DNA of 64,000 bases from positions 124,001 through 188,000 of the forward strand of contig CAJXNY010000003.1 of assembly GCA_913057435.1 (NCBI GenBank), written 5' to 3'. Source of the DNA: an uncultured Oceanospirillaceae bacterium (GTDB lineage Bacteria; Pseudomonadota; Gammaproteobacteria; Pseudomonadales; Balneatricaceae). The position numbers and the translations under genes are program-made. Of this stretch, positions 9,599-18,361 are shown in pieces. Position 1 is the first letter of the stretch. Each line of letters opens with the position of its first letter. Under the pieces are notes generated by a model. It searched no databases, was not told the DNA's origin, and saw nothing but the letters and a program-made list of their open reading frames with translations.

Positions 9599-10855
9599 AT
9601 GAACAAAAATAACACCCCCCTAAAAGTTAGCCTCATAGATTATTATGAAGAGTTTGAGTGCATAGGCAGCAAGTGTGAACTCAACTGCTGTTCCTCATGG
9701 AAGATAATCATTGATGACAATAGTATAGATAAGTACAAAGAGCTTGATAAGACCCATGGTAGCAGCCTGATGAAAAACATCATCATCAGTGACGACACCA
9801 AAAATAAAAATTCTAACTACATTGAATTAAACAACAATGGCTACTGCCCTTTGTTAGAGAACGATGGATTGTGCTCTATCGTTAAAAACTTCGGCGCTGA
9901 TACACTTAGTTTAACCTGCAATAGTTTCCCTCGCTATGGTGTTTACCTTAAAGGCATCAGGGAATACTACTTAACTATGACATTAGGCTGCCCAGAAGCT
10001 GCTCGTAAATCTATTATGCGAGAAAAGCCTTTAACAATGAACAGTACCTCCTTAGAAAAAAACCGCCATCATGACACCCCTGACTATAAAATAATAAATT
10101 CCACTGAAAATTCTGCTGTATTGCTAGAAATATCTGAAGGTATTCTAAAACTCCTGCAGCAAAGAGAAGTACCTATCAAAAAAAGGTTAGCAACGATACT
10201 TTTGCTGTGTCAAGAAATGGACGCTAATGATATAAAAAACAACAATGAGTTAGCGAAACATTTCGCGTCTAAAATAAAAGACATACTAAATGAAAAACAA
10301 CAAAAAACACCACCCTTAGCTTCATCAAGAGCCAGTCAGTTCGACATATTCACCTGTTTCATTTCGATTACTGAAAACCTGTCAATTTCAAACAACCACA
10401 CTCCATTCTATGCAGAAGTCGAGAAAGAAATAAGAAAATGCTTCAACGGAATAGGTGTGAAAACATTTGATTCAATAGACGACAGCCATATAACAAACTA
10501 TGACTCCGCTTACAACAAGCATATCGCTCCGTATCTGGGGAGCAATCCTCACATACAGGAAAACCTATTTGCTAGCCAGCTCATAAAACCACTTTATCTT
10601 TTTTCAAATCCAGAAAACAAAACAACAACCCTGAAACATTTCTTCCATATATGTACAGTTTATTTATTGACGGTAGGGTTAGCAACGGGGGCCGCAGCAT
10701 TCAATGATAAAATCACTGATGACGATATGATTAAAGCTATATTTTTGATGCACCGATTCTCAGAGAAGAATCCACAAGTAGAAAATATATTTTATCAGCT
10801 GGCAAAGGATCTTGGGCAGTCATCTGTTGATCAGATCTACACTACTTTTTCCTGA
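9599..10855 (+). CDS. fliB: Flagellin lysine-N-methylase, FliB family
   Basis: A 418-residue protein with the FliB cysteine signature: F-E-C-I-G-S-K-C-E-L-N-C-C near residue 20, then NGYCPLLENDGLC and LTCNSFPRYG, and a later LGCPEAAR. In Salmonella FliB methylates flagellin lysines; the cysteine pattern suggests a metal or Fe-S site. The ATG at 9599 is chosen because it directly precedes the conserved region; an upstream ATG at 9539 would add 20 atypical residues. The gene is clearly more AT-rich than both flanks and no flagellar gene is nearby, which suggests horizontal acquisition. A perfect-stem terminator follows. Confidence 0.85.
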   Translation: MNKNNTPLKVSLIDYYEEFECIGSKCELNCCSSWKIIIDDNSIDKYKELDKTHGSSLMKNIIISDDTKNKNSNYIELNNNGYCPLLENDGLCSIVKNFGADTLSLTCNSFPRYGVYLKGIREYYLTMTLGCPEAARKSIMREKPLTMNSTSLEKNRHHDTPDYKIINSTENSAVLLEISEGILKLLQQREVPIKKRLATILLLCQEMDANDIKNNNELAKHFASKIKDILNEKQQKTPPLASSRASQFDIFTCFISITENLSISNNHTPFYAEVEKEIRKCFNGIGVKTFDSIDDSHITNYDSAYNKHIAPYLGSNPHIQENLFASQLIKPLYLFSNPENKTTTLKHFFHICTVYLLTVGLATGAAAFNDKITDDDMIKAIFLMHRFSEKNPQVENIFYQLAKDLGQSSVDQIYTTFS

Positions 10856-10860
10856 CACAA

Positions 10861-10890
10861 AAGCTTCTGCTGACGAGTCAGCAGAAGCTT
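10861..10890. terminator. Bidirectional terminator between fliB and the cytochrome operon
   Basis: A perfect 13-bp stem (10861-10873 with 10878-10890) closed by the 4-nt loop CGAG lies between two convergent genes. On the minus strand it is followed by TTTTGTG. It can serve both operons. Confidence 0.8.
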
Positions 10891-10966
10891 CGCATTTCGT
10901 GAACACCCCATACCAAGCCAGAGGTGGGACGTTCACGGAGTTAACCATTTCAGCCAGAACTTCCTG

Positions 10967-11323
10967 TTACTCCTTCGCCTCTCCTTTCAGCTTCACCGGT
11001 GCCAAAGACCCCCAATACTCCGCCGCATCCCGGAAATCCTGTTCCGTCAGCCCCTGGATTATTGCCTGCATCGTCACCGAGGTTCGCCGCCCTTCCTTGA
11101 AGTCAGTCAGCTGTTTAAACAGATACGCTGACTTCTGGCCGTACAGGCTGGGGTAGGTTCTCACCTGCTTTAACATAGTGGTGTTATGACAGGCCATACA
11201 GCGGGTTTTGACCAGTTGCTCACCCCGTTTAAGGTCCGGTTGTTCCGAACTGGCAGCGAGTGCAGGTACCGACGCCGACAGCAGCAGGCCCGCAAATAAC
11301 AGTGCGCGTGATCGATTCATCAT
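10967..11323 (-). CDS. Class I c-type cytochrome (periplasmic), last gene of sulfite dehydrogenase operon
   Basis: A 118-residue exported protein with a signal peptide (MNRSRALLFAG...ALA) and one haem-binding motif C-M-A-C-H at residues 42-46. The helical remainder (YLFKQLTDFKEGRR, then TMQAI with a likely axial Met) resembles short cytochrome c553/c4-type domains. The ATG at 11323 overlaps the stop of the upstream cytochrome gene by 4 bp (ATGA), so translation is coupled. It probably passes electrons from the sulfite dehydrogenase to a terminal oxidase. It is similar in layout to the cytochrome encoded at the head of the operon. Confidence 0.85.
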   Translation of the reverse strand: MMNRSRALLFAGLLLSASVPALAASSEQPDLKRGEQLVKTRCMACHNTTMLKQVRTYPSLYGQKSAYLFKQLTDFKEGRRTSVTMQAIIQGLTEQDFRDAAEYWGSLAPVKLKGEAKE

Positions 11324-11727
11324 TTCCCCTCCAGCGCTGCACGGCTCGGTGGCAATTGATCTTTAGAGAGTGGCAAACGACGGAAGGTCGTCATATCAAT
11401 CTCAGCATCACCATAATACGTACTCAGGTATTTCAGCACCGGCTCCCAGGTTTCTGACAGATCCCACAATCCCTGGGTATCGATCATCCACTGCAAGGTG
11501 CCACGCCAGACTTCACGGTTACCACTGTTCTGGGCCACCAGCTTGCTGGAATGACAGGCGTTACACTGCTGATTTACCATCTCCCAGCCCGGCGCCATAA
11601 TCAGGCCGGATTCTTTATCCACCGGATAAGTGGTTTTCGCTTCGCCTGCAGCGGCCGGTAACGAAACGGCCAGGCAGAGCGCCAGCGTAGCAACTCCCCT
11701 TACTGCTAACGTTGATTTAACATGCAT
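11320..11727 (-). CDS. c-type cytochrome subunit of sulfite dehydrogenase (SorB-like)
   Basis: A 135-residue exported monohaem cytochrome. The start at 11727 gives a clean signal peptide and overlaps the stop of the molybdoenzyme gene by one base (TGATG). The haem motif C-N-A-C-H is at residues 55-59. The sequence after it (WRGTLQWMIDTQGLW) differs from ordinary cytochrome c and recalls the small cytochrome subunits paired with sulfite dehydrogenases. It is inferred to be the direct electron acceptor of the neighbouring molybdenum subunit. Confidence 0.8.
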   Translation of the reverse strand: MHVKSTLAVRGVATLALCLAVSLPAAAGEAKTTYPVDKESGLIMAPGWEMVNQQCNACHSSKLVAQNSGNREVWRGTLQWMIDTQGLWDLSETWEPVLKYLSTYYGDAEIDMTTFRRLPLSKDQLPPSRAALEGK

Positions 11728-12953
11728 CAGACCACCCTGACCGCGATGCGGTGGCAACCATTAAACATATACCCTTTAGGGTTCCACTCTGGCTGTACCA
11801 GCGGCTGGGTATCACCATTACTGTCAGTGGCACGGGCCCAGACTTCGTAGTAGCCCTGCTCTGGTAGCTCGATCACTGTTTTCCACTGCTGCCAGGCTGC
11901 CACGTTCACCGGTCTGGTCAGTTCGGCGGTTTGCCACCGTCTGCCAAAATCGACGCTGATCTCAACCTTCACCACCTCTTTCAAGCCCGCCCAGGCATGA
12001 CCACGGACCTCCATCGGCTTACCCTGGGTGAGTACTGTGCCCGTTTTCGGGAAGGTGATCAGCGACTTCACAATCATCTCTTCGATGGTTTCGAAGTCTT
12101 TCTTCTCAACTTTCTCACCCGGCGCAACCGGGAATTTTGGCACTGAATAAGCAGGCGCTGCCATCTTCTGGCCGTCATGCTTCTTGTTACGAACACTCAT
12201 GCCTTTAATGCATTTCTGCGACACCGACCCAGGGCGTCCCCCATAGATAATGCGCAACGGGAAGCCATTCAGATACGGGATATCTTCGCCATTCATCGCC
12301 CAGGCGATCAGCGCGCTGTCATTCATCGCAAAATCAATCGGCACGCCACGGGAGATCGCCGCACCATTGCCACTCATATGAACGTCAGCACCATGGTGGC
12401 CGGTATACACTGCATCGTCCTTCACACCACAATCTTTCAGCACATCACTGACCAGTACCCCGGTCCACTGAGCACAATACACAGCAGTATCAGACCACTG
12501 GTTACCTTTGGCACCCGGGTGGAAGTTACGACGGCCATTACCGCCACATTCCAGTGTCAGATTAAGCGTATGGTGTTTGAACTTGGCTTTCAGATCGCTG
12601 ATGGTGTAGGTTTTTGACTCTTCCACCGACTCGCCATCAACGACAAAGGTCCAGGTATCCGGGTCGATCGTTTCAAATTCTGGTAAATGGCCATTCCAGC
12701 GGTAAAACGGCACCCCCGCCGGGGTAACCGGCGCATCCAGCATATGCGGTGCCGGGTAGGCATTCAGAGGTTTGGAGTTAAGGACGGTATAATGCTCAGG
12801 CAAGTCTTCAGCACGCATCCAGGTTAACGCCTTAATATCCAGCGGTGCAACACCTGCTGGCATATTACCAGCAAACACCCAGTTAACCGGAATCACTGAG
12901 GCCGCGGATGCAGCAACAGCGCCGCGTAAAAACTTTCGTCTATTTAAACTCAT
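11727..12953 (-). CDS. Periplasmic sulfite dehydrogenase, molybdopterin subunit (SorA/SoxC type)
   Basis: A 408-residue member of the sulfite oxidase family, oxidising sulfite to sulfate. A Tat signal begins the protein (NRRKFLRGA), as expected for export of a folded cofactor protein. The molybdenum-ligating cysteine lies in LECGGNGRR (Cys136), followed by GVLVSDVL and by the GFPLRIIYGGRPG segment of the family. The C-terminal Ig-like dimerisation domain (about 285-400) contains VEISVDFGRRW and EPEW-like motifs. It is the second gene of a minus-strand operon: cytochrome, this enzyme, cytochrome, cytochrome, with 2-bp spacing or overlaps throughout. SorA and SoxC cannot be separated by eye; absence of other sox genes favours a stand-alone SorA-like role. 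Confidence 0.92.
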   Translation of the reverse strand: MSLNRRKFLRGAVAASAASVIPVNWVFAGNMPAGVAPLDIKALTWMRAEDLPEHYTVLNSKPLNAYPAPHMLDAPVTPAGVPFYRWNGHLPEFETIDPDTWTFVVDGESVEESKTYTISDLKAKFKHHTLNLTLECGGNGRRNFHPGAKGNQWSDTAVYCAQWTGVLVSDVLKDCGVKDDAVYTGHHGADVHMSGNGAAISRGVPIDFAMNDSALIAWAMNGEDIPYLNGFPLRIIYGGRPGSVSQKCIKGMSVRNKKHDGQKMAAPAYSVPKFPVAPGEKVEKKDFETIEEMIVKSLITFPKTGTVLTQGKPMEVRGHAWAGLKEVVKVEISVDFGRRWQTAELTRPVNVAAWQQWKTVIELPEQGYYEVWARATDSNGDTQPLVQPEWNPKGYMFNGCHRIAVRVV

Positions 12954-12955
12954 TA

Positions 12956-13324
12956 TTATTTTTCCTCTGCTGCATAGAAGTGTTCAGCCAGGTGATTAAT
13001 ATCTTCATCACTTAACAGCCGAGCAATTTTGCTCATGGTTTTATCTTTACGAGTTCCGTTTTTAAATTCCTGCAGCTGTTGGACCAGATAGTCCTTATTC
13101 TGCCAGCGTAAATTTGGAATCGTCTTAAATTCACTTATCCCACTTGCGCCATGGCATGCAAAACAGGCACTGGCGATTTTCTGGTACTCAGCTGAAGACA
13201 CGGATGTGCTCAACCCAAGAGACAGGAAGCCAGCAACCACGAGGGCTCCAGCGGAGGAAGTGGATTTTACCCTGGAAAACAAATAGTTACGTAGAATACG
13301 TCTATTTCTGAATGCTGATACCAT
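12956..13324 (-). CDS. Class I c-type cytochrome, first gene of sulfite dehydrogenase operon
   Basis: A 122-residue exported cytochrome with a rather long N-terminus before a hydrophobic signal core (about residues 24-45) and the haem motif C-F-A-C-H at 54-58. TMSKIARLL probably carries the axial methionine. AAGG lies 8 nt before the ATG at 13324, supporting this start. Its stop is 2 bp before the start of the molybdoenzyme gene. It could deliver electrons onward from the sulfite dehydrogenase, alongside the two other cytochromes of the operon. Confidence 0.83.
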   Translation of the reverse strand: MVSAFRNRRILRNYLFSRVKSTSSAGALVVAGFLSLGLSTSVSSAEYQKIASACFACHGASGISEFKTIPNLRWQNKDYLVQQLQEFKNGTRKDKTMSKIARLLSDEDINHLAEHFYAAEEK

Positions 13325-13705
13325 TTAGCGACCTTTTTATTGTTGGTATGAGTGCTATTAATTCAACATCGACAGTTCAACATAAAGCTTACGGATTACT
13401 ATGAATCAATAACCAACACTAACCTTACCATAGTAAATTTATTGGTCTGTTCTCAAGAATTCATGCATTGGTCTTAACACACCGTTTTATTAGAAAAAAT
13501 CATACAGGATACTATCTATCTGGCACCAATCTTGTGCAGCCACTGGCCCAAAGCAGTCAACCAATACACATCGCCTTTATTATCCCTGGCCAGAAAACGA
13601 ATGTGGTGCGACTTCAGTATGCGCGGCTGATTCTATACCGGAGCGTTGCATCACCAGCCCGGCGGCGTATTATTACGCTTTACCGACCCACCGGAATGCA
13701 GCTCT
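13325..13705. other. Intergenic region between sulfite dehydrogenase operon and LysE gene
   Basis: The part near 13330-13460 is AT-rich and probably holds divergent promoters. On the minus strand at about 13530-13640 there is a stop-bounded stretch of about 38 codons with protein-like composition (KSHHIRFLARDNKGDVYWL) but no start codon, possibly a gene remnant. I see no supported gene. Confidence 0.4.
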
Positions 13706-14338
13706 ATGTCTGTTGAAAGCGCACTGACCTTCTTTCTAGCCATTTTCATCTTTGGCATCACCCCCGGTCCTGGCACCTTTGCCATTATTGCTCGCGCCCT
13801 GACAGCAGGTGCTCGACGCTGCGTACTTCTGGCGCTGGGTATGGTCACCAGCGATCTGATTTATCTGGTGCTGGCGTGTTTTGGCCTGGCAACCATCGCC
13901 GAGAACTGGGGTGAAGTGTTCACCGTAATCCGCTTTGTTGGTGCTGGTTACCTGCTCTACCTGGGCTACAAAATGTTCACCGCCCAACCAGAACAGAACC
14001 CCAGCCTGAACCCGGATGCAGACTCGGCCAGACGTGCCAACGATGCGCTGGCCAGTTTTACCCAGGGTGTCCTGATTTCCGCCTCCAACCCCAAGGTTAT
14101 CCTGTTCTACATCGCGTTCCTGCCCACGTTTATGGACCTGACCGTACTCAGCAATCAGGATATCGCTCTGGCCGCCGGCCTGACTCTGGTCGCCCTGATG
14201 GCCGGTTTAATGATGGTCGCCTGGTTCGCCGCCCGTGCCGCTCGTCTGCTCAGAACACCTGCTGCCGTCCAGCGACTGAACCGGGGGGCCGGCAGTATTA
14301 TGATGGGCGCAGGGTTATATCTGGCGGGTAGCAAGTAA
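13706..14338 (+). CDS. LysE/RhtB family amino-acid exporter
   Basis: A 210-residue inner-membrane protein with about six hydrophobic segments. The start of the family is recognisable in the first helix (FFLAIFIFGITPGPGTFAII) and in the central SNPKVILFYIAFLPTF motif. The ATG at 13706 has GGAA about 10 nt upstream and begins directly before the first helix; an earlier in-frame ATG at 13646 adds an unlikely 20-residue leader. Family members export amino acids such as lysine, homoserine or threonine, or other small compounds; the substrate here is unknown. Confidence 0.88.
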   Translation: MSVESALTFFLAIFIFGITPGPGTFAIIARALTAGARRCVLLALGMVTSDLIYLVLACFGLATIAENWGEVFTVIRFVGAGYLLYLGYKMFTAQPEQNPSLNPDADSARRANDALASFTQGVLISASNPKVILFYIAFLPTFMDLTVLSNQDIALAAGLTLVALMAGLMMVAWFAARAARLLRTPAAVQRLNRGAGSIMMGAGLYLAGSK

Positions 14339-14377
14339 CGACTGACAACACATGGAACCACATCCAAAGGAATGCAT

Positions 14378-14863
14378 ATGACAACCCCGTTTATCCGCAC
14401 AACCCTGCTTGCCACCTTGCTTGCCGTTACAACCGGCTGCGCCACTACCGGCATCACATCAACGCCACCTCAGGTTAGCGCCGCCCCTGTCGCCCGCCAG
14501 CTGGTACAGGTGCCAGAGTCTGATTGCGATATCCGCCTCTGGTACAACTATCAGGTGGTCGCCATTCCGAAGATTAATCAGCGCTGGAAAGAAAAAGGTA
14601 TGAGTCTGGCAGAACGCGCCAAAGCGGCGTTCAGCCTGCGTCACCAGGCACGGATCAACGCCCGCTATATGATGGCCGATGATGTGGAGACACTGCAGGC
14701 GCGAGATCTGCAGAAATACGGTAACCCCGATGGGCCCACGTTTAGTTACCTGGTCGATAAAGGCCACACAAAAGGCCAGCCTGACGAAGCGATTTATAAA
14801 AACATCATTACCAGCTCCAGCCGGACAGATGCCAGCTTTAACGAAGAGTGTATGACACACTGA
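14378..14863 (+). CDS. Putative lipoprotein of unknown function
   Basis: A 161-residue exported protein. Two in-frame ATGs are present (14372 and 14378); AAAGG ends at 14370, only 1 nt from the first but 7 nt from the second, so 14378 is preferred. The N-terminus ends in LLAVTTGC, a plausible though non-ideal lipobox, which would make it membrane-anchored. The mature protein has no domain I recognise; it contains a KEKGMSLAERAKAAFSLRHQ helix. A strong hairpin follows, so it probably forms a single-gene unit. Confidence 0.68.
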   Translation: MTTPFIRTTLLATLLAVTTGCATTGITSTPPQVSAAPVARQLVQVPESDCDIRLWYNYQVVAIPKINQRWKEKGMSLAERAKAAFSLRHQARINARYMMADDVETLQARDLQKYGNPDGPTFSYLVDKGHTKGQPDEAIYKNIITSSSRTDASFNEECMTH

Positions 14864-14884
14864 TCGACAGAGCCTTTCAATTAA

Positions 14885-14908
14885 GCGCGCCACTGCAAAA
14901 TGGCGCGC
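14885..14908 (+). terminator. GC-rich hairpin after the lipoprotein gene
   Basis: GCGCGCCA (14885-14892) and TGGCGCGC (14901-14908) form a perfect 8-bp stem with loop CTGCAAAA, 22 nt past the stop codon. No T-tract follows. Confidence 0.5.
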
Positions 14909-15025
14909 CTCCACAGAGCCCAGTCTCATAGCCTTTTCCAGAATAAAAATCTCTACTGACATCGGTTGTCAGCAGCATGTTTCAGAATAAACACCTGATA
15001 TTTAATGAGAATACGTTGGTAACTG

Positions 15026-15241
15026 ATGAGAGACAGCCTGAAACAGAAAATTATCACCGTATGCGATAAAAAAATAGCCGATAAAGGGCCAAACGTCGGG
15101 TTGTCCTTCTATGCTTTTTTCGCCAACAAGAATGATGACCCTGTATTACTTATGGAAGCTGCATACTGGTGGATACTTGAACATAAGCTGGACCACTTTG
15201 AAAAAGCAGCCAAAATTAAATGCATAGCATTGAACAGCTAG
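15026..15241 (+). CDS. Small hypothetical protein
   Basis: Encodes 71 residues (MRDSLKQKIITVCDKK...), soluble, with a central aromatic stretch LMEAAYWWILEHKLDHFEKA that looks helical. No signal peptide and no known domain. It lies between the lipoprotein gene and the 594-codon gene in the same orientation. The protein-like composition makes it plausible, but a weak ribosome site and short length keep confidence modest. Confidence 0.45.
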   Translation: MRDSLKQKIITVCDKKIADKGPNVGLSFYAFFANKNDDPVLLMEAAYWWILEHKLDHFEKAAKIKCIALNS

Positions 15242-15386
15242 ATACCGCATATTTACGAACAGAAAACCCATCACATAATTTCGATTCTCCATCTGTGTAG
15301 CCTGAAAAAAAAACAACTGTACCCATTCAAAAACGAAGATATAAGCCGAAACACTACCCTTAGTCATCGTTTTCAGGGATACACCA

Positions 15387-17171
15387 ATGAAGATTGACAA
15401 CAATAGTCCGTTGATAAACGCCAATACACTCTCCAGCACAAGACCGGCTACTGGCGACATTCCATCCTCCACCCCGCTACAGGCAAACAATACACAACCT
15501 GAAAGCATTACCTTACGCTCTGGCCAGATGACCTCTGACGTGATAGACGCAACTATAGATCTCCCTGATCAGAAGCTTTTCAGAGGCGACCATAGTTACT
15601 ATCTGCTGGCACCGGATGAAAGACGCGACCAGCTGTTTGCCCGGCTGAATGAAGACCAACAGAAAGTCGTGCTCGATAGCCACTTACCTGCGGATCAAAC
15701 CTTCTTTGATCTGGCCGAAAAACTGTCTGACGAGGAACTGGGACAGTTAATCAACAGTCTGGATAAATTGCAGACGCGGCCCAGCCGATCAAATCCAGAT
15801 ATGCCCATCGTCGTGAATCACAGCGCAGGTATAGCCAAAGATTTTATTGATACTTTGTCCAGTATGGATGACGCCACCATGAAACGGGCGGTCACTGAAG
15901 CCAGTCAGCATGCAGACAAAGCGGTCAGCACACCAGCAACCGACATCTATAACGCCAGAGGCTTTGTCACCCTTAGCGAAGGTTCAAGCTCTGCAAATGA
16001 TCTGCACAACTTTGTTATAGCCATCAACACAACAGACGATGCTACTCAGATGCTGGACAAGCTGGCCGGGTTTGAAGACTCACAGCAGTCGCTGCTGTTC
16101 GGCGCTCTGGCAGCAGATCAGCAGACAGGCACCACATTGATGGACAGCCTGGCTGAACGGGATAGTGCCACCCGGGATGCTGTGCTCAATTACCTGTCCC
16201 CGAGAATTGAAACCTGGCACTTCGCCACGAAACACATACTGTCCCTATCCATTGATAATAGCGGATCCTGGGCGAGGACCCCTGAACAGGGCATCACCAG
16301 CAAAGATAATTCAATAGACATTATAAATCGCAGTATGGATTTATTGACGAACTATAAAATGGATGATGAGCAGTTAGCTGATTCATTTAACACCCTCAAC
16401 AATATGGACCTGGCAGACCAGCGCACCTGGCTTGCCATCACCCATACCGGGCTGGAGACACTGGCCGGTTCCGGCAGTAAAGAGGCCCCTGTTGATCTGA
16501 CAGACCAGCAACGCGTGCTTGACACTCTTGATGAGTTGCGTAATAGCAGCAGTGTCCGTGAAGCTGTCTCGTTCAGCACCTTAGGGGACAAATCTACCGT
16601 TTTATCCGCCTATGAAATAAAGGAATACGGCAAAGGCCAGCATGATCAGCAGGAGATGATCAAACTGCTGGCGACCGATGCATGGCTGAACCCTGACGAT
16701 ACAGGCCAACTGGCAGACAAACTGAACCAGCTCGGAGGGGAAGCACGTGATGAGCTTATCGCCGATCTCAATCAGCTGAATAAACTGGATAGCCCACTCT
16801 CCGAAAAGACAGATAGCGAACTGAAGCAGGCGCTGCAACCACTACAGAACAGAACCAGCAGCATTAAAAACACAGATGACGTGAAGGCTTTGCTACAGGC
16901 CGAGACCAATACACCCGTTGAACAAAAAGAAGACTTCTGGACTGCAACAGAGCTGGCAGGTAATCACGTTGATGAGTTAATACAAGAATTACAGAACAGC
17001 TCCGACACTATACGTGCACAAATCATCGACAACCTGACAAACGAATCTGTCAAAGTGACCAAAGGAGATCAGACCCGTGACGATGCTCGCCAGCATCTGA
17101 ACGAACTACTGAACAATCTCAGTAACGCCACCGACGATAGAGACAAGCAACGCTTTTTAGATAATCGGTAA
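15387..17171 (+). CDS. Large cysteine-free helical-repeat protein of unknown function
   Basis: A 594-residue acidic protein without any cysteine and without a signal peptide. The first ~45 residues are rich in Ser, Thr, Asn and Pro and look disordered. The rest is built of degenerate helical units of about 30-45 residues with a pattern of Leu-x2-Leu, an Asp-rich turn, then another helix; examples begin LFARLNEDQQKVVLD, LAEKLSDEELGQLI, LADSFNTLNNMDLAD, LADKLNQLGGEARDEL and LIQELQNSSDTIRAQ. AGGGA lies about 9 nt before the ATG. Such composition is common in proteins secreted by leaderless routes or in scaffold proteins, but no secretion genes are nearby, so any role as an effector is speculation. 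Confidence 0.75.
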   Translation: MKIDNNSPLINANTLSSTRPATGDIPSSTPLQANNTQPESITLRSGQMTSDVIDATIDLPDQKLFRGDHSYYLLAPDERRDQLFARLNEDQQKVVLDSHLPADQTFFDLAEKLSDEELGQLINSLDKLQTRPSRSNPDMPIVVNHSAGIAKDFIDTLSSMDDATMKRAVTEASQHADKAVSTPATDIYNARGFVTLSEGSSSANDLHNFVIAINTTDDATQMLDKLAGFEDSQQSLLFGALAADQQTGTTLMDSLAERDSATRDAVLNYLSPRIETWHFATKHILSLSIDNSGSWARTPEQGITSKDNSIDIINRSMDLLTNYKMDDEQLADSFNTLNNMDLADQRTWLAITHTGLETLAGSGSKEAPVDLTDQQRVLDTLDELRNSSSVREAVSFSTLGDKSTVLSAYEIKEYGKGQHDQQEMIKLLATDAWLNPDDTGQLADKLNQLGGEARDELIADLNQLNKLDSPLSEKTDSELKQALQPLQNRTSSIKNTDDVKALLQAETNTPVEQKEDFWTATELAGNHVDELIQELQNSSDTIRAQIIDNLTNESVKVTKGDQTRDDARQHLNELLNNLSNATDDRDKQRFLDNR

Positions 17172-17257
17172 GTCTGGGTGGGCGAATAAACCCGGCATAA
17201 TAAAAACGATCAGGTGCTGAGTTCACCCCAAACACCCGACATCGAAAAGCCGCTGAG

Positions 17258-18133
17258 TTACCCGCCCTGCACCAGCTGCTGCACATCCCTGGGCAGCTCA
17301 CCAAAAAAGCGTTTGAACTCGCGGCTGAACTGCGATGGGCTGGTGTAACCCACTTGCCAGCAGGCTTCAGCCGCCTGACAACCACTCAGCAACAAGGTAC
17401 GGGCCTGGTGTAATCGCAGGCTTTTAACATACTGCATCGGTGACAGCGTTGTCGCCTGCTTGAAGTGTTCATGCAACGTGGAGGCACTCATACCGGCCAC
17501 GTTTGCCAGCTCATCAATCCCCAGCGGCTGCTGGAAGTTCTGCTCAATAAAGTGAATCACCGGTGCAACCCGGTTGGCACCACTGTGGTTGGCCATACAG
17601 TTGCGTAACATCCCGCCCTGCGGCCCTTTCAGCACCTGATAAAAGATTTCCCGCTTAATCACCGTGGCCATCACTGCACAATCCATGGGCTGCTGGCTGC
17701 ACTCGATCAGACGACGAAAAGCACTGGCCAGGTCAACTGTCAGTGAAACCGCATTAATCAGCTCGGGTCGGGGCTCTGCGGGTTGATGATCGTAGGCATC
17801 CATCTCCAGAATCAGCTCACTGATGATGTAACGGTCCAGCTCAAGACTGAGCCCCAGATATGGATACTCCGTCGAGGCATCGCGAATTTCCGCTTCAACT
17901 GGCATAGCAACAGCGTTAATCAGGTAGTTATGCGGGTCATAATCATAGTAACGCTCACCCACATAAATCCGCTTACCCGCCTGAGCAACCACACAGATCG
18001 TCGGCACATAACACAGCGGCGTACGGGGCATCGGCTGCTGTGCACTGTACAGGTTCAACCCGTCAAGCGGTGTCTTATAAGTCCCTTCATCGGGTGTGTA
18101 ACGATCAATCACCTGTGTTAGTGATGTTTGCAT
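17258..18133 (-). CDS. AraC family transcriptional regulator
   Basis: A 291-residue regulator with an AraC_N-type effector domain (about residues 20-170) and two helix-turn-helix motifs at the C-terminus (IDELANVAGMSASTLHEHFK and the VGYTSPSQFSREFKRFFG segment). The start at 18133 is fixed by GGAGG six nt upstream; an in-frame ATG at 18247 lies further back without such a site. It is divergent from the iorA-like gene, and genes with this layout often control the neighbouring operon, so control of the molybdenum hydroxylase operon is a reasonable inference. Confidence 0.9.
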   Translation of the reverse strand: MQTSLTQVIDRYTPDEGTYKTPLDGLNLYSAQQPMPRTPLCYVPTICVVAQAGKRIYVGERYYDYDPHNYLINAVAMPVEAEIRDASTEYPYLGLSLELDRYIISELILEMDAYDHQPAEPRPELINAVSLTVDLASAFRRLIECSQQPMDCAVMATVIKREIFYQVLKGPQGGMLRNCMANHSGANRVAPVIHFIEQNFQQPLGIDELANVAGMSASTLHEHFKQATTLSPMQYVKSLRLHQARTLLLSGCQAAEACWQVGYTSPSQFSREFKRFFGELPRDVQQLVQGG

Positions 18134-18361
18134 CTCAGCCTCCGGATTATTTACGCCAGCACACCTTATCAGACTGACTCGGGCGATTATGGCACTAGCC
18201 TCGTGCCAATCACTACCGATCTGGCAGTAATCCGGATTTTTGTGCAAGCACTACGGACAATCCGACTACCTACCAATACCCCAGCCGCTTAAGAATAAAA
18301 GCCCAAGCCATACTGTCAGTGGCACGCCTGTTCCAGGCGATATAAACATGAGGTGAGAACA

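Noticed and set aside
10861-10890. Perfect 13-bp inverted repeat as a mobile-element end
   Set aside because: The 4-nt loop and position between convergent genes make it a terminator.
13468-13716. 82-codon plus-strand frame before the LysE gene
   Set aside because: No ribosome site, no domain, and it overlaps the true LysE start in another frame.
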